Shown here: positions 53,604 through 62,290 of the stretch, piece after piece
How positions within the stretch are numbered: the first letter of the stretch is position 1
How the letters are laid out: every line of letters begins with the position of its first letter
NCBI GenBank assembly: GCA_937873135.1
Contig: CALMVQ010000113.1
Coordinates: 1-64,000, forward strand
Length of the DNA stretch: 64,000 nt
Reading direction: 5' to 3'
Source of the DNA: an uncultured Scytonema sp.
GTDB taxonomy: Bacteria; Cyanobacteriota; Cyanobacteriia; Cyanobacteriales; Nostocaceae
Position numbers and translations under genes: made by a program
The notes under the pieces: generated by a model
The model's input: only the letters and a program-made list of their open reading frames with translations
The model's database searches: none
What the model was told of the DNA's origin: nothing

Positions 53604-53741
53604 TTCATAGCCAAAAAGACCTTGTCGTATACCCAAAGTTACGATACTGATAGTCAGTTCATAGCCAAAATACCTTGTCGTATACCCAAAGTTACGATAC
53701 TGATAGTCAATTTATAGCCAAAATACCTTGTTGGATACTTA
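53604..53741 (+). repeat. 53-54-base tandem repeat, about 2.5 copies
   Basis: The units start at 53604, 53658 and 53711 and each begins TTCATAGCCAAAA (TTTATAG in the third). Copies 1 and 2 share CTTGTCGTATACCCAAAG and TTACGATACTGATAGTCA. The spacing of 54 and 53 bases reflects one base in the AAAAAGACC run. No spacers separate the units. Confidence 0.85.
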
Positions 53742-53815
53742 GATTTATGTAGATATGAAATCCTTTACAAGCTATAACCCCTATAAATTCGTTACTTTAA
53801 GTATAGATTATAGAA

Positions 53816-53887
53816 AGCCCGCGATGAGGATTGAACTCATGACCTCACCCTTACCAAGGGTGTGCTCTACCACTGAGCCACGCGGGC
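53816..53887 (-). tRNA. tRNA-Thr (GGT anticodon)
   Basis: On the minus strand the acceptor arms GCCCGCG and CGCGGGC pair fully. The D arm is GGCTCAGTGGTAGAGC, the anticodon loop TTGGTAA gives anticodon GGT, and the T arm is TCATGAGTTCAATCCTCATC. No CCA is encoded. The tRNA reads Thr codons ACC/ACU. Confidence 0.93.
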
Positions 53888-53962
53888 AAATTTATGATTG
53901 AGGGTTAGGAGTTAAAAGTAATAAGTTAAACTTGTCACTTACTACTCCTAACTCGTCAATGT

Positions 53963-54045
53963 GGGCCGAGCTAGATTTGAACTAGCGTAGGCGTAAGCCA
54001 GCGGATTTACAGTCCGCCTCCATTAACCACTCGGACATCGACCCT
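53963..54045 (-). tRNA. tRNA-Tyr (GTA anticodon)
   Basis: On the minus strand the acceptor GGGTCGA pairs with TCGGCCC (one wobble). The anticodon arm GGACTGTAAATCC carries GTA, and a long variable arm (CTGGCTTACGCCTACGC) marks it as a type II tRNA. The T arm is CTAGTTCAAATCTAG. It lies 75 bases before the tRNA-Thr in transcription order and is probably co-transcribed with it. Confidence 0.93.
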
Positions 54046-54111
54046 TGGTCACCACGATTACTCATCGTATCACAACTATTTTGAATTGCCAAGGGGTTTT
54101 TAAAAAAAGTA

Positions 54112-54170
54112 GGGGCGGGTTTAATAGAAACAACATTTTCACCAACACAACATCTTTCAAAACCCGCCCC
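54112..54170. repeat. GGGGCGGGTTT...AACCCGCCCC palindromic repeat, copy 3
   Basis: Arms at 54112-54122 and 54161-54170 share sequence with the copies at 11733 and 48861, while the loop differs. Its right end touches the stop of the ABC exporter gene, so it may end that transcript. Confidence 0.7.
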
Positions 54171-55996
54171 TAACTCAAGAGTTCACCTGTTTCTTGGAGA
54201 GAGTGCAAACGGCGGTAAATTCCCTCTTGCTGTAAAAGTTGGTCATGGCTACCAACTTCCACAATCTTACCTTGATCCAAAACCACGATCTTATCTGCTT
54301 CGCGGACTGTACTGAGACGGTGGGCAATGATAATCGTCGTGCGGGTTCCCAGAACTGATCGCATTGCCATCTGAATAGAACGTTCCGATTCATAATCCAG
54401 GCTGGAGGTTGCTTCGTCAAAAATCAGTACATCTGGTTCCACAAGCAAAGCTCTGGCAATTCCCAAGCGTTGTCTTTGTCCACCAGATAACCTGACTCCC
54501 CTTTCACCTACCATTGTGTAGTAACCGTCGCTTAGGTGCTGGATGACTTCATCGAGTCTAGCTATTTTACAGGCTTCCTCAATTTGCTCAAAACTAGCAT
54601 TTAGCTTGCCATACTTCAAGTTGTCTAGCAAAGTACCGTTGAAAACGTCTACTTCTTGGTGAACGATTGCTAACCTTCGCCTGTATTTGCCAACATCCAA
54701 AGTGCTAATATCTTGACCGTCAATTAGAATTTGACCAGATTGAGGTTTAAAGTACCGCAGTAGCAGCTTTACCAAAGTAGATTTACCAGAACCAGATCGC
54801 CCCACTAACGCCACTGTTTGATAAGGTTCAATCAATAAATTAATGTCATCCAAAACTCGGCGGTTAGCTTCATATTCAAAACTGACGTGAGATAACTCTA
54901 CTTTGCCAGTAAATTGATACGCTGCATCTTCCTCGTTTCGTGCTTCTAAAAGCTCAACTTTATCGATTTCGTCCTTTTGTTTGAGGAACTCGTGATACCG
55001 CAGCATTGAAGGATAGCGACGGGCAAAAATCTCCGCGAGGATGCTAATAGGTTCCAACTCAGAGTAAGCTATGCTGGAAAGAGTTAATGTCATAATAAAT
55101 TGACCAAGGGAAATCTTTCCGTTTAATGTTGCCGCTAAAGTCAAACCCAGGATCGTAAACAAGCAGCACTCAATGACAGTTTTCCGCAAGCTTGCCAGTT
55201 TTACATAACTCTTGTGAATGCGCTTAATAACTACGGTTAACTCACGGGCTAAACGTTGCTTTTGTCGTTTTAGTTCCTGTGCTTCCGTAGCAAATGCTTT
55301 GACTGTTTTAATGTTGGTAACGATTTCGGATGTCCGGCTTTCCGTGTCTTCTATATATTTATCCAAGCGGTTATCGTGCCAAACGATCCGCTTCAACTTC
55401 GTCATAGTGTAGGTAAGGATAGCGACAAAGGAAATCAAGTATAAAATCGCAATCCGCCACTCAACAAACCAGATAAACACAAAAATTCCGCATAATCGGA
55501 AAAATTTAGGAATCAACTGTCCGGCAATTTCAGGGTATGTCCAAGTATGGTTTAAGAGACCTTTGGCTACTCTTGCTGCAATACGTCCGGGGTTATTTTC
55601 GTCATAAAATTCCAGTGGCAGAGTGAGAATTTTTTCTATGGCTTTTTGACTCTGCTCCCGACGTGCCGTTAAAGCTATATCCCAGTGAAACCAACTTGTT
55701 AACCAAGGTTGAGTGGGTGCTCTTAATACAGTGATCACAAAAATTAAACTCAGTAAGACACCTAGAGATAAAGGTTTGCTGACTGGATAATTGATGGTTT
55801 TAGCAAAAGTAGCGATCACACCAATCAGTGGTTTATCTAATGGTTGACCAGATAAAATGTTTAAAATCTGCCCGATTGCATAAGGTACAACCAAATCAAT
55901 AATTTCGTAGATACTGGAGGCAGCAAGACTGAAAATACTGGGCTTCCAGTAGGGACGGAAGTAGTTCAGAATATCTTGAAATTTGGCTGATTCCAT
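54170..55996 (-). CDS. ABC exporter, fused permease and ATPase
   Basis: The 608-residue half-transporter has six membrane helices (about 20-330) and an ATPase domain with Walker A VGRSGSGKSTLVKLLLRYF (Gly-rich loop), signature LSGGQRQRLGIARALL, Walker B VLIFDEATSSLD and an H-loop IIAHRLSTV. It works as a dimer, probably exporting lipids, peptides or drugs; the substrate is unknown. Its stop lies in a palindromic repeat. The 690-base gap upstream should contain its promoter. Confidence 0.9.
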   Translation of the reverse strand: MESAKFQDILNYFRPYWKPSIFSLAASSIYEIIDLVVPYAIGQILNILSGQPLDKPLIGVIATFAKTINYPVSKPLSLGVLLSLIFVITVLRAPTQPWLTSWFHWDIALTARREQSQKAIEKILTLPLEFYDENNPGRIAARVAKGLLNHTWTYPEIAGQLIPKFFRLCGIFVFIWFVEWRIAILYLISFVAILTYTMTKLKRIVWHDNRLDKYIEDTESRTSEIVTNIKTVKAFATEAQELKRQKQRLARELTVVIKRIHKSYVKLASLRKTVIECCLFTILGLTLAATLNGKISLGQFIMTLTLSSIAYSELEPISILAEIFARRYPSMLRYHEFLKQKDEIDKVELLEARNEEDAAYQFTGKVELSHVSFEYEANRRVLDDINLLIEPYQTVALVGRSGSGKSTLVKLLLRYFKPQSGQILIDGQDISTLDVGKYRRRLAIVHQEVDVFNGTLLDNLKYGKLNASFEQIEEACKIARLDEVIQHLSDGYYTMVGERGVRLSGGQRQRLGIARALLVEPDVLIFDEATSSLDYESERSIQMAMRSVLGTRTTIIIAHRLSTVREADKIVVLDQGKIVEVGSHDQLLQQEGIYRRLHSLQETGELLS

Positions 55997-56687
55997 GATT
56001 CCTTTAACTTAGGAACGCCCAATCAATGGGGACTAAGGTAGATGCAACATCATTATATTACATTTATACTACAAAAAGAGTCAATATCTAAATAAAGAAA
56101 TCATTCTTGAGGCGTAGTTCTGAGGTGAGACGGGAAATTGGATGCGATGGAAATGTAGCTTTTATTTTCATGCCACATCTCAATAGACGGTTCGTCTAGT
56201 AGCTCCAGAGTAACAGTATGACTCAGGAACACTGTGACCGTGTTAGACATCTAGACTGTGAGCGCTCGGTAACTGAATTACCAATTCGGGGTTCTGATTG
56301 CGGGCTGAATATGTTCACAGCAGGTAGGGCAAGATATTTTTAAGTGCGGTTGTGTCGGATGAGAGATTCTAACTAAATCCTATAAGAAGGCACAAAGGCA
56401 GCCCAAAAAACAGATTCTCCGTTCAACCCTCCGCCTTGGGGAGATCCATCAAAATAAATCGGACACCGTCAAACGAGATCTCAGGTCGTAGTCTCAATAT
56501 TCAGACATACGGCGTCTGATTTATTTGCTGGTAAGTGCCTTGTCCGAAGGACTTGTCAAAACTTTCGTCTCAGTACCCGAGGACAGGTTGGGCTAGTTGA
56601 ATGACTAAATAACTAATAACCAATGACTAAATACTCCTCTAGAAGGGTACAATAAATGCCGATTGTCCTCTAAATTTTAAAATTTTC
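55997..56687. other. Divergent intergenic region with palindromic element copy 2
   Basis: 691 bases lie between the ABC exporter (minus) and efp (plus). They contain the variable-arm palindromic element (56438-56541) and short AATGACTAA-type repeats (about 56595-56630). Nothing else recognisable is seen; promoters for both genes lie here. Confidence 0.55.
56438..56541. repeat. Palindromic element with variable paired arms, copy 2
   Basis: Arms at 56452-56469 and 56509-56526 pair at 16 of 18 positions plus one wobble, enclosing a 39-base loop nearly identical to that at 37076-37179. Pairs 9-14 of the stem are all different from copy 1, yet four are compensatory. Flanks GGGAGATCCATCAA and GGTAAGTGCCTT are shared. 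Confidence 0.7.
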
Positions 56688-57245
56688 ATGATCTCTAGTA
56701 ACGACTTTAGACCGGGCGTCTCTATTGTATTAGATGGTTCTGTGTGGCGAGTGGTGGAATTCCTTCACGTTAAGCCAGGAAAAGGTTCAGCCTTTGTCCG
56801 CACAAAGCTGAAAAATGTTCAGAGTGGCAGTGTGGTGGAAAAGACCTTCCGTGCCGGAGAAACAGTGCCGCAAGCCACCCTAGAAAAAAGTACAATGCAG
56901 CATACTTATAAAGATGGCGAGGAGTACGTCTTTATGGATATGGAGACTTACGAAGAAGGCAGATTGAGCGTAGCGCAGATAGGCGATCGCGTCAAATACC
57001 TTAAAGAAGGGATGGAAGCCAATGTTATCCGTTGGGGCGAGCAAGTGTTGGAAGTGGAACTGCCCAACTCTGTGGTGTTGGAAGTAGTCCAAACAGATCC
57101 AGGTGTTAAAGGTGATACGGCGACAGGTGGCACTAAGCCTGCAACGGTAGAAACTGGTGCGAATGTGATGGTGCCTTTGTTTATTTCTCAAGGAGAACGC
57201 ATTCGTATAGACACCCGTACAGATTCATATCTTGGTCGCGAGTAA
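56688..57245 (+). CDS. efp: Elongation factor P
   Basis: The 185-residue protein shows [20 protein letters not shown], the [15 protein letters not shown] loop whose lysine faces the ribosomal peptidyl centre, and the family C-terminus [20 protein letters not shown]. It helps ribosomes through proline stretches. The proline-rich FHA protein and Thr-Pro-Gln repeat in the GerM-like protein of this window are possible clients. accB follows 98 bases later on the same strand, an arrangement widely kept in bacteria. Confidence 0.96.
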   Translation: MISSNDFRPGVSIVLDGSVWRVVEFLHVKPGKGSAFVRTKLKNVQSGSVVEKTFRAGETVPQATLEKSTMQHTYKDGEEYVFMDMETYEEGRLSVAQIGDRVKYLKEGMEANVIRWGEQVLEVELPNSVVLEVVQTDPGVKGDTATGGTKPATVETGANVMVPLFISQGERIRIDTRTDSYLGRE

Positions 57246-57343
57246 TGCGTCCCAATTCCATCCCTAACAAAGTAGGGATTTCTCCTCCTGCCTCGCTATC
57301 CTATCAATTCTCTTTTACTTGATTGCATGAGGAAATAAAAGCT

Positions 57344-57898
57344 GTGCCATTGGACTTTAATCAAATCCGCCAATTGCTAGAAACGATTGCACAAACTGAC
57401 TTTGCGGAAGTCACGCTAAAAAGTGATAACTTTGAGCTAACAGTACGCAAGACTGCGAGCAGCATCAGTAATCAGATATTGTCTGGGCAAGCTGGCTTAG
57501 GTGTTGTAGGTGGTTCGGCATTAACATCAACACCACCTACACCTGAGGTGGTTTCACCCGAAGTCACGGAAACTTTTGTGACGAAGAGCAGCGTCGAAAA
57601 CAGTTTTATAGCGGGAAGCACCGTGTTACCAAGCACCCCGCCAACGTACGATCCTAAGCTAGTTGAGGTCCTCTCCCCGATGGTGGGAACATTCTATCGT
57701 GCTTCTGCTCCTGGCGAACAAGCATTTGTGGACGTGAGCGATCGCATCCGCAGTGGTCAAACAGTCTGCATCATTGAAGCGATGAAGCTAATGAACGAAA
57801 TTGAAGCTGAAGTATCCGGACAAGTCATCGAAATTCTTGTGCAAAATGGCGAACCTGTAGAATATGGTCAACCTTTAATGCGCATTAACCCTGATTAA
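57344..57898 (+). CDS. accB: Acetyl-CoA carboxylase biotin carboxyl carrier protein
   Basis: The start is taken at GTG 57344, giving the family N-terminus PLDFNQIRQLLETIAQTDFA; an upstream TTG would add seven foreign residues, and GAGGA lies 10-15 bases before the GTG. A proline-rich linker (about 55-105) follows and then the biotinyl domain with Lys148 in IIEAMKLMNEIEAEVSG. It carries carboxybiotin for malonyl-CoA formation in fatty acid synthesis. The 184-residue length fits, and it follows efp as usual. Confidence 0.94.
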   Translation: MPLDFNQIRQLLETIAQTDFAEVTLKSDNFELTVRKTASSISNQILSGQAGLGVVGGSALTSTPPTPEVVSPEVTETFVTKSSVENSFIAGSTVLPSTPPTYDPKLVEVLSPMVGTFYRASAPGEQAFVDVSDRIRSGQTVCIIEAMKLMNEIEAEVSGQVIEILVQNGEPVEYGQPLMRINPD

Positions 57899-57964
57899 GT
57901 ATTAATCTATATATCGAATGTCTCATTGTAAAAATTTTAGTTGAGTCCTTACGGGTCAATCCTG

Positions 57965-58312
57965 ATGAAACAAGCGTTGCCTGTACCACCAGAAGTTGTA
58001 CAACAAATAGCTGAATACTTCAGCTTGTTAAGTGAACCGATGCGTCTGCGGCTGTTGCATCTACTGCAAGATGATGAAAAATGTGTACAAGAGTTGGTAG
58101 AGGCAACTCATACTTCTCAGGCAAATGTGTCTAAGCACCTGAAAGTCATGTGGCAAGCAGGAATACTCAGCCGCCGCAGCGAGGGAACTTGCGCCTATTA
58201 CCGGGTGGAAGACGAAATGATTTTTGAATTGTGTAATCGGGTATGCGATCGCCTCGCCAGCAGGTTAGAACAGCAAGCCCATAACTTTCGGATTTTAAAT
58301 GGCAAGTTGTAA
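57965..58312 (+). CDS. ArsR-family transcriptional regulator
   Basis: From ATG 57965 the protein has 115 residues with a winged helix: LSEPMRLRLLHLLQDDEK, then QELVEATHTSQANVSKHLKV as recognition helix and GTCAYYRVED wing. The metal-sensing ELCVCDL of SmtB/ArsR is replaced by EKCVQELVEA with one cysteine, so metal sensing is doubtful. TTG at 57941 would add eight residues and is not chosen. The target is unknown; an adjacent accB may be coincidental. A hairpin follows. Confidence 0.85.
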   Translation: MKQALPVPPEVVQQIAEYFSLLSEPMRLRLLHLLQDDEKCVQELVEATHTSQANVSKHLKVMWQAGILSRRSEGTCAYYRVEDEMIFELCNRVCDRLASRLEQQAHNFRILNGKL

Positions 58313-58332
58313 ATCATTAGTCTAAATGATTA

Positions 58333-58368
58333 GTGAGGAGTGAGGATGTTTAATCCTTAACTCCTCAC
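58333..58368 (+). terminator. Hairpin behind the ArsR gene
   Basis: GTGAGGAG (58333-58340) pairs with CTCCTCAC (58361-58368), and AGGAT/ATCCT pairs inside. It lies 20 bases after the stop. The run TTCC following is weak, so rho-independent strength is uncertain. Confidence 0.6.
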
Positions 58369-58718
58369 TTCCTTTGACTAGCGACCAGAAAGCAAGTCGT
58401 AGATAGTATGTGGAGCGCGTAAGTTGCTAGTTATATAGAAGCCGACATGGTAGTAGATAATGGGGAATAGGAAGAAAGAACAATTACCCATGACCTAGCA
58501 CCATATATGCCCTGACAGGTACTAGCACCGTTATTTATTTATGAAGAAGACGAAATAAATATTCTTGTTTCAAGGATTTTTAGAGCTTTCAAATTTCTTC
58601 CTCACTCCAACACGAACTACTGCCTAATGCCACTTGCGCGTCTTCGCGATACACCTGCCCGAACCGGTGGATATGCCGATTCCCCCCTTTACAAGCGCTA
58701 TTTTAGGTTGACAGAGTA
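58369..58718. other. Intergenic region between convergent genes
   Basis: 350 bases between the ArsR gene's hairpin and the convergent GerM-domain gene. No gene, repeat or structure is recognised beyond AT-rich sequence. Confidence 0.5.
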
Positions 58719-59384
58719 CTACAGTGAATAGTTTTTATTAAAGCTTTCACGAGTCAGGGGCTGTTCCAACTCCAAACCTTCCCCACCTAAAACATCTAAC
58801 TGTTTTCCATTCACGTCAATGTACACCTTGGCGTTTGGGTTTAAAGCTGTGGCTGTGTAGACAACTTGTCCCACGCGACCCATCATTGAGCTACTACCAC
58901 CCCCGGCAGAAAATTGTTCAGATAAATCAACGTGGACGGCATTATTCTCCATCTTCACACCTAAAAGCTTTGTTCCTTTTGGGATGGTGGTAGAATTAGT
59001 CGCTTCCTTAGGTCCTGCTAACAAGCTTTGGAACGCTGCTGCTAAAAATTGGTCGGGCTGGTCTTTACTGGCTTGAATTTTAACTGGCTCGGGAACCAAC
59101 TCCAATTTTTGACCAGTGTCTTGCAGCCAATATATTTCAGCAGTTTGCTCGTTCGCATCCCTGTTATCCGGTGGCGAGGTTGTTGGCTGGGTTGTTGGCT
59201 GGGTTGTTGGCTGGGTTGTTGGCTGGGCTATCTGCTGGGTTGGTGTTTTGGATAAGTTTTGTGGTGCGTCATGAGAATGCGAGTTCCAAGTCAACCAAGC
59301 CACAGCACCGCTTACCGCTACAACTGCTGCTGAAACTCCTGCAATAACACCTGAGGAAATACGATTAGATCTTTGTTGTTTCAT
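58719..59384 (-). CDS. GerMN-domain protein, membrane anchored
   Basis: The 221-residue protein has a single N-terminal membrane segment (about 10-30, VIAGVSAAVVAVSGAVAWL), a linker with four 12-base repeats encoding PTTQ (59178-59225), and a GerMN domain (about 80-210) with AAAFQSLLAGPKEATN, TIPKGTKLLGVKMENN and VHVDLSEQF. GerM domains occur in cell-wall and sporulation proteins and may bind other envelope proteins; no enzymatic role is known. It is transcribed in the same direction as the DUF2993 gene upstream. Confidence 0.85.
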   Translation of the reverse strand: MKQQRSNRISSGVIAGVSAAVVAVSGAVAWLTWNSHSHDAPQNLSKTPTQQIAQPTTQPTTQPTTQPTTSPPDNRDANEQTAEIYWLQDTGQKLELVPEPVKIQASKDQPDQFLAAAFQSLLAGPKEATNSTTIPKGTKLLGVKMENNAVHVDLSEQFSAGGGSSSMMGRVGQVVYTATALNPNAKVYIDVNGKQLDVLGGEGLELEQPLTRESFNKNYSL

Positions 59385-59484
59385 ATTAACAACCTTCTTT
59401 GAGGCTGAGATAGTATTGTATGTATAGTAGAAGCCTGGTTAACGACGATCCCAAAGAGCCTATAGTTTCTAAAAAGGTAAGCTT

Positions 59485-60303
59485 TCAGCCGGAAGAGCTG
59501 ACTTCTGAATACTTTTGTAAAAACTTTGAGGATGGCTCTATTCTTAAAAATGCTGCAATCTCTAATTGTGTTGGTTGCGTTTTCAATTTTAAAATTCGCA
59601 TTTGTAAACCATTCCCTTCCAAATTACGTAAATTTAATTGTTTGTTAATGTTATCAACAATTACATTGAGAAATCGAGGTGGAACCTCTTCCCCATTTAC
59701 TCTGGCATCTGGGTCAACTAGCTTGATATGACTGCCATTAACTAGAGCCACTCCTGATTCTATCTTGATTAATAAAGGCTTGCTCCTATCTTTATTCTGT
59801 AATTCTACTTGGAAAACCAGGCGATTATTTGCCAAAAATCTTACATTTGGATTAATAAAATTATAGATGGAAATATTTCCTGTATTCGGACCAAGTGAGT
59901 GTATTTTTAGATGTTGCAACCAGGCGATTGATTGTGGTAGATGTAAAAGTTTGTTAACATCTTGCTGTGTTAAAACCAAACGCACACCAGCCTGTAAAGG
60001 TCGTTTAAGTTTGATTCGTCGTTGTTTAATCGGCGAAGCTAATTCAATTGTATCGGTATCTAATTCTAAAACTGTAATGTGGACATCTTGCGTCTTCAAT
60101 TGCAAAGAACGTCCAGCAATACGTACTCGTTCTACCTTCCCTTGCAGCAACTGATAACTGGGAGTATGATCAATTCTGACTTGCAATTGTTCAAATGTAG
60201 CAAACTGCGAACGGATGGCATGAAGCGCAGTGCGATCAACCACGAGTCCTACTGGGGAAAGCAACCCCAGCAAACCAGATACGAGAATTGTCAAGAATTC
60301 CAT
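59485..60303 (-). CDS. DUF2993 (LmeA-like) lipid-binding protein
   Basis: The 272-residue protein has an N-terminal hydrophobic segment (about 4-20) and then a DUF2993 domain with VDRTALHAIRSQFATFEQLQ, ELDTDTIELASPI, LTQQDVNKLLHLP and a final NIVDNINKQLNLRNL-like stretch. The family contains mycobacterial LmeA and related envelope proteins that bind phospholipid. It would sit at the inner membrane or in the periplasm. It is followed 100 bases later by the GerM-domain gene. Confidence 0.8.
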   Translation of the reverse strand: MEFLTILVSGLLGLLSPVGLVVDRTALHAIRSQFATFEQLQVRIDHTPSYQLLQGKVERVRIAGRSLQLKTQDVHITVLELDTDTIELASPIKQRRIKLKRPLQAGVRLVLTQQDVNKLLHLPQSIAWLQHLKIHSLGPNTGNISIYNFINPNVRFLANNRLVFQVELQNKDRSKPLLIKIESGVALVNGSHIKLVDPDARVNGEEVPPRFLNVIVDNINKQLNLRNLEGNGLQMRILKLKTQPTQLEIAAFLRIEPSSKFLQKYSEVSSSG

Positions 60304-60408
60304 ATATTTACTGGGAATGGCGAATTGTTAACAGATCATGGGTTATTAATTCAAAACTAAGGCTTCATGAGTGTGCTCGTGCGCTCGTAACCCCATAGAT
60401 AAATAAGC

Positions 60409-61824
60409 GTGGAGGAGAAAATCACTTTGCCCGATATCATCTATCAAGCACAACCCCCCCTGGAATTTATCCCTCCAGCGCTTAACCCCCTATTTCTGAA
60501 TGTTTTCCAATTAGTGCTTCCGAGTTGGATACGTTGGAAAACGGCCATTAGCCAAATAGAAGCAGACAATGTCGAGATAATGGTAGATTTATACCGCCAG
60601 TTTCAGGAAGGAAAAATTCGCTTTTTAATAGCATTTCGCCATCCCAAGGTAGATGATCCACTTTGTCTTACTTATTTGCTGTCTCATATTCTCCCTCGTG
60701 TTGCACAACATAAAGGCGTCTCATTACAACATCCGCTTCATGCCCATTTTATCTACGATCGCGGAATTCCTCTTTGGGCTGGCTCTCACATTGGTTGGAT
60801 CGGTTCTCGCTTGGGTGGAACGTCAATCCAACGGGGTAAGGCAGACTGGATGGGATTGCGTTCGGCGCGGGACTTATTTGCAAATGGGCGTTTCCCTATG
60901 GCTGCAGCACCAGAGGGAGCAACCAATGGTCATTCAGAGATTGTCAACCCACTAGAACCTGGTATTGTACAGTTAGGCTTTTGGTGTGCCGAAGATTTGC
61001 ACAAAACCGGACGAGATGAACAGGTTTTTATTGTACCAGTTGGAATTCAATACAATTATGTCGAAGCTCCTTGGAATGCGATCGCTCATCTTCTCAGTGA
61101 ATTAGAAGCAACCAGTGGTTTGCCTGTAAAAGCTGTAGCAACCGGAGATCCAACGCCTCTAAATCTCTACCCACGATTATTAAGCTTGGCAGAACATTTA
61201 TTATCGTTGATGGAACAGGTTTACACGCGGTTCTACCATCAAAAATTGCCACAAGTTCAGAATCCAGAGGGGCAAGAAAAAGATCTTAATGAAGTGTTAG
61301 CGCTGCGTCTCCGGGCTTTGTTGAATGTTGTGTTACAAGTCGCAGAAGAGTATTTTGACTTGCAGCCCAAGGGAAATTTAAATGATCGCTGTCGGCGAGT
61401 AGAGCAGGCAGGCTGGAATTATATTTTTAGAGAAGAATTTAAGGATGTCAAAGCACTGCCACCATTGGAACGCGCTTTAGGCGATCACATCGCTATGGAA
61501 GCAAATTTGCGGATGTGGCATATGCGACTGGTAGAAAGTTTTGTTGCAGTTACAGGTACTTATATCCGAGAAAACCCAACAGCGGAACGCTTTGCTGAAA
61601 CAACTTTACTGATATGGGATACAGTAACTCGCATTCAAAGCGGTAATCCCTTCCATCGTCCCACTCTCGGTAAGCAACGAGTACAATTAACTGTAGGTGA
61701 ACCTCTATCTGTTTCTGAACTTTACCCAAATTATAAAGCAAATCGCCAAGGTGCTAAACAAGCCGTTGCTGACTTAACGAAGAACTTACAACACGCGATG
61801 GAAGGTTTGATTGTCAAGGGATGA
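60409..61824 (+). CDS. PlsC-like acyltransferase
   Basis: The 471-residue protein starts at GTG. Its N-terminal half has an acyltransferase core: HPKVDD, the HX4D catalytic motif in LIAFRHPKVDDPL, then DRGIPLWAGSHIGWIGSRLG and motif III APEGATN. The C-terminal 200 residues are helical and of unknown role. It may acylate glycerol-3-phosphate or lysophosphatidate in membrane lipid synthesis, but the substrate is inferred. It is convergent with the xisHI pair. Confidence 0.82.
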   Translation: MEEKITLPDIIYQAQPPLEFIPPALNPLFLNVFQLVLPSWIRWKTAISQIEADNVEIMVDLYRQFQEGKIRFLIAFRHPKVDDPLCLTYLLSHILPRVAQHKGVSLQHPLHAHFIYDRGIPLWAGSHIGWIGSRLGGTSIQRGKADWMGLRSARDLFANGRFPMAAAPEGATNGHSEIVNPLEPGIVQLGFWCAEDLHKTGRDEQVFIVPVGIQYNYVEAPWNAIAHLLSELEATSGLPVKAVATGDPTPLNLYPRLLSLAEHLLSLMEQVYTRFYHQKLPQVQNPEGQEKDLNEVLALRLRALLNVVLQVAEEYFDLQPKGNLNDRCRRVEQAGWNYIFREEFKDVKALPPLERALGDHIAMEANLRMWHMRLVESFVAVTGTYIRENPTAERFAETTLLIWDTVTRIQSGNPFHRPTLGKQRVQLTVGEPLSVSELYPNYKANRQGAKQAVADLTKNLQHAMEGLIVKG

Positions 61825-61954
61825 AAGGTATTGTTTTACAGGGAAAGGTAACGTATTTACCCTTGCTATTCGCCATCAAGACTACTTTCGGCTAATAATA
61901 AAATATCTTCAATCCTACCTTGCTTGAAGGCTGATAAAATGGCTATACTAATTA

Positions 61955-62290
61955 CTAACTCACAGCAAAATCTGTAAATTCCCTTTTATAGGGTGAATGA
62001 AATCCTATAACAATATCTTCTTTGGGAACCCCCATATTTACTAGTTCTTCAGCAATATCTACCTCTGTTCCATTCAACTGAATCCAAATTTTTTCATTTT
62101 TAATATCTATGTGCATTGAACAGCCATAAACACGACGTTTATTTTCCCAACCTACATGAACAAGTTGATAATGGTCGCGTAAAGTATCAAATATTTGTTC
62201 TACTTCTACATCTCCGTAAGAAGGTTTATAGTTACCATATTTTGCTAAAAGTTCTTGAACGTATTCTCGATATTTTTCTAACTTAACCAT
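61955..62290 (-). CDS. xisI: XisI-type element excision factor
   Basis: The 111-residue protein is a typical XisI: VKLEKYREYVQELLAKYGNY, then HYQLVHVGWENKRRVYGCSM, IDIKNEKIWIQLNGTEVDIA and VIGFHSPYKREFTDFAVS. XisH and XisI are needed with the XisF recombinase for fdxN-element excision in Anabaena heterocysts, but most copies are scattered orphans whose function is unknown. It overlaps the 3' end of xisH by 13 bases. It is intact, whereas its partner is broken. Confidence 0.9.
   Translation of the reverse strand: MVKLEKYREYVQELLAKYGNYKPSYGDVEVEQIFDTLRDHYQLVHVGWENKRRVYGCSMHIDIKNEKIWIQLNGTEVDIAEELVNMGVPKEDIVIGFHSPYKREFTDFAVS

Larger units (their letters stand above)
53308..53815. other. Intergenic region with hairpin and tandem repeat
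   Basis: 508 bases without a gene lie between the MoxR gene and the tRNAs. It contains a long hairpin (53435-53467) and a tandem repeat of about 53 bases (53604-53741). No RNA gene or open frame is convincing. Confidence 0.6.

Noticed and set aside
53604-53741. CRISPR array
   Set aside because: The units of about 53 bases are directly adjacent with no spacers, and no cas genes lie in the window.
61866-61945. Short minus-strand frame after xisI reading AFKQGRIEDILLLAESS
   Set aside because: It looks protein-like but is too short and unmatched to assign; it may be a scrap of a lost gene.
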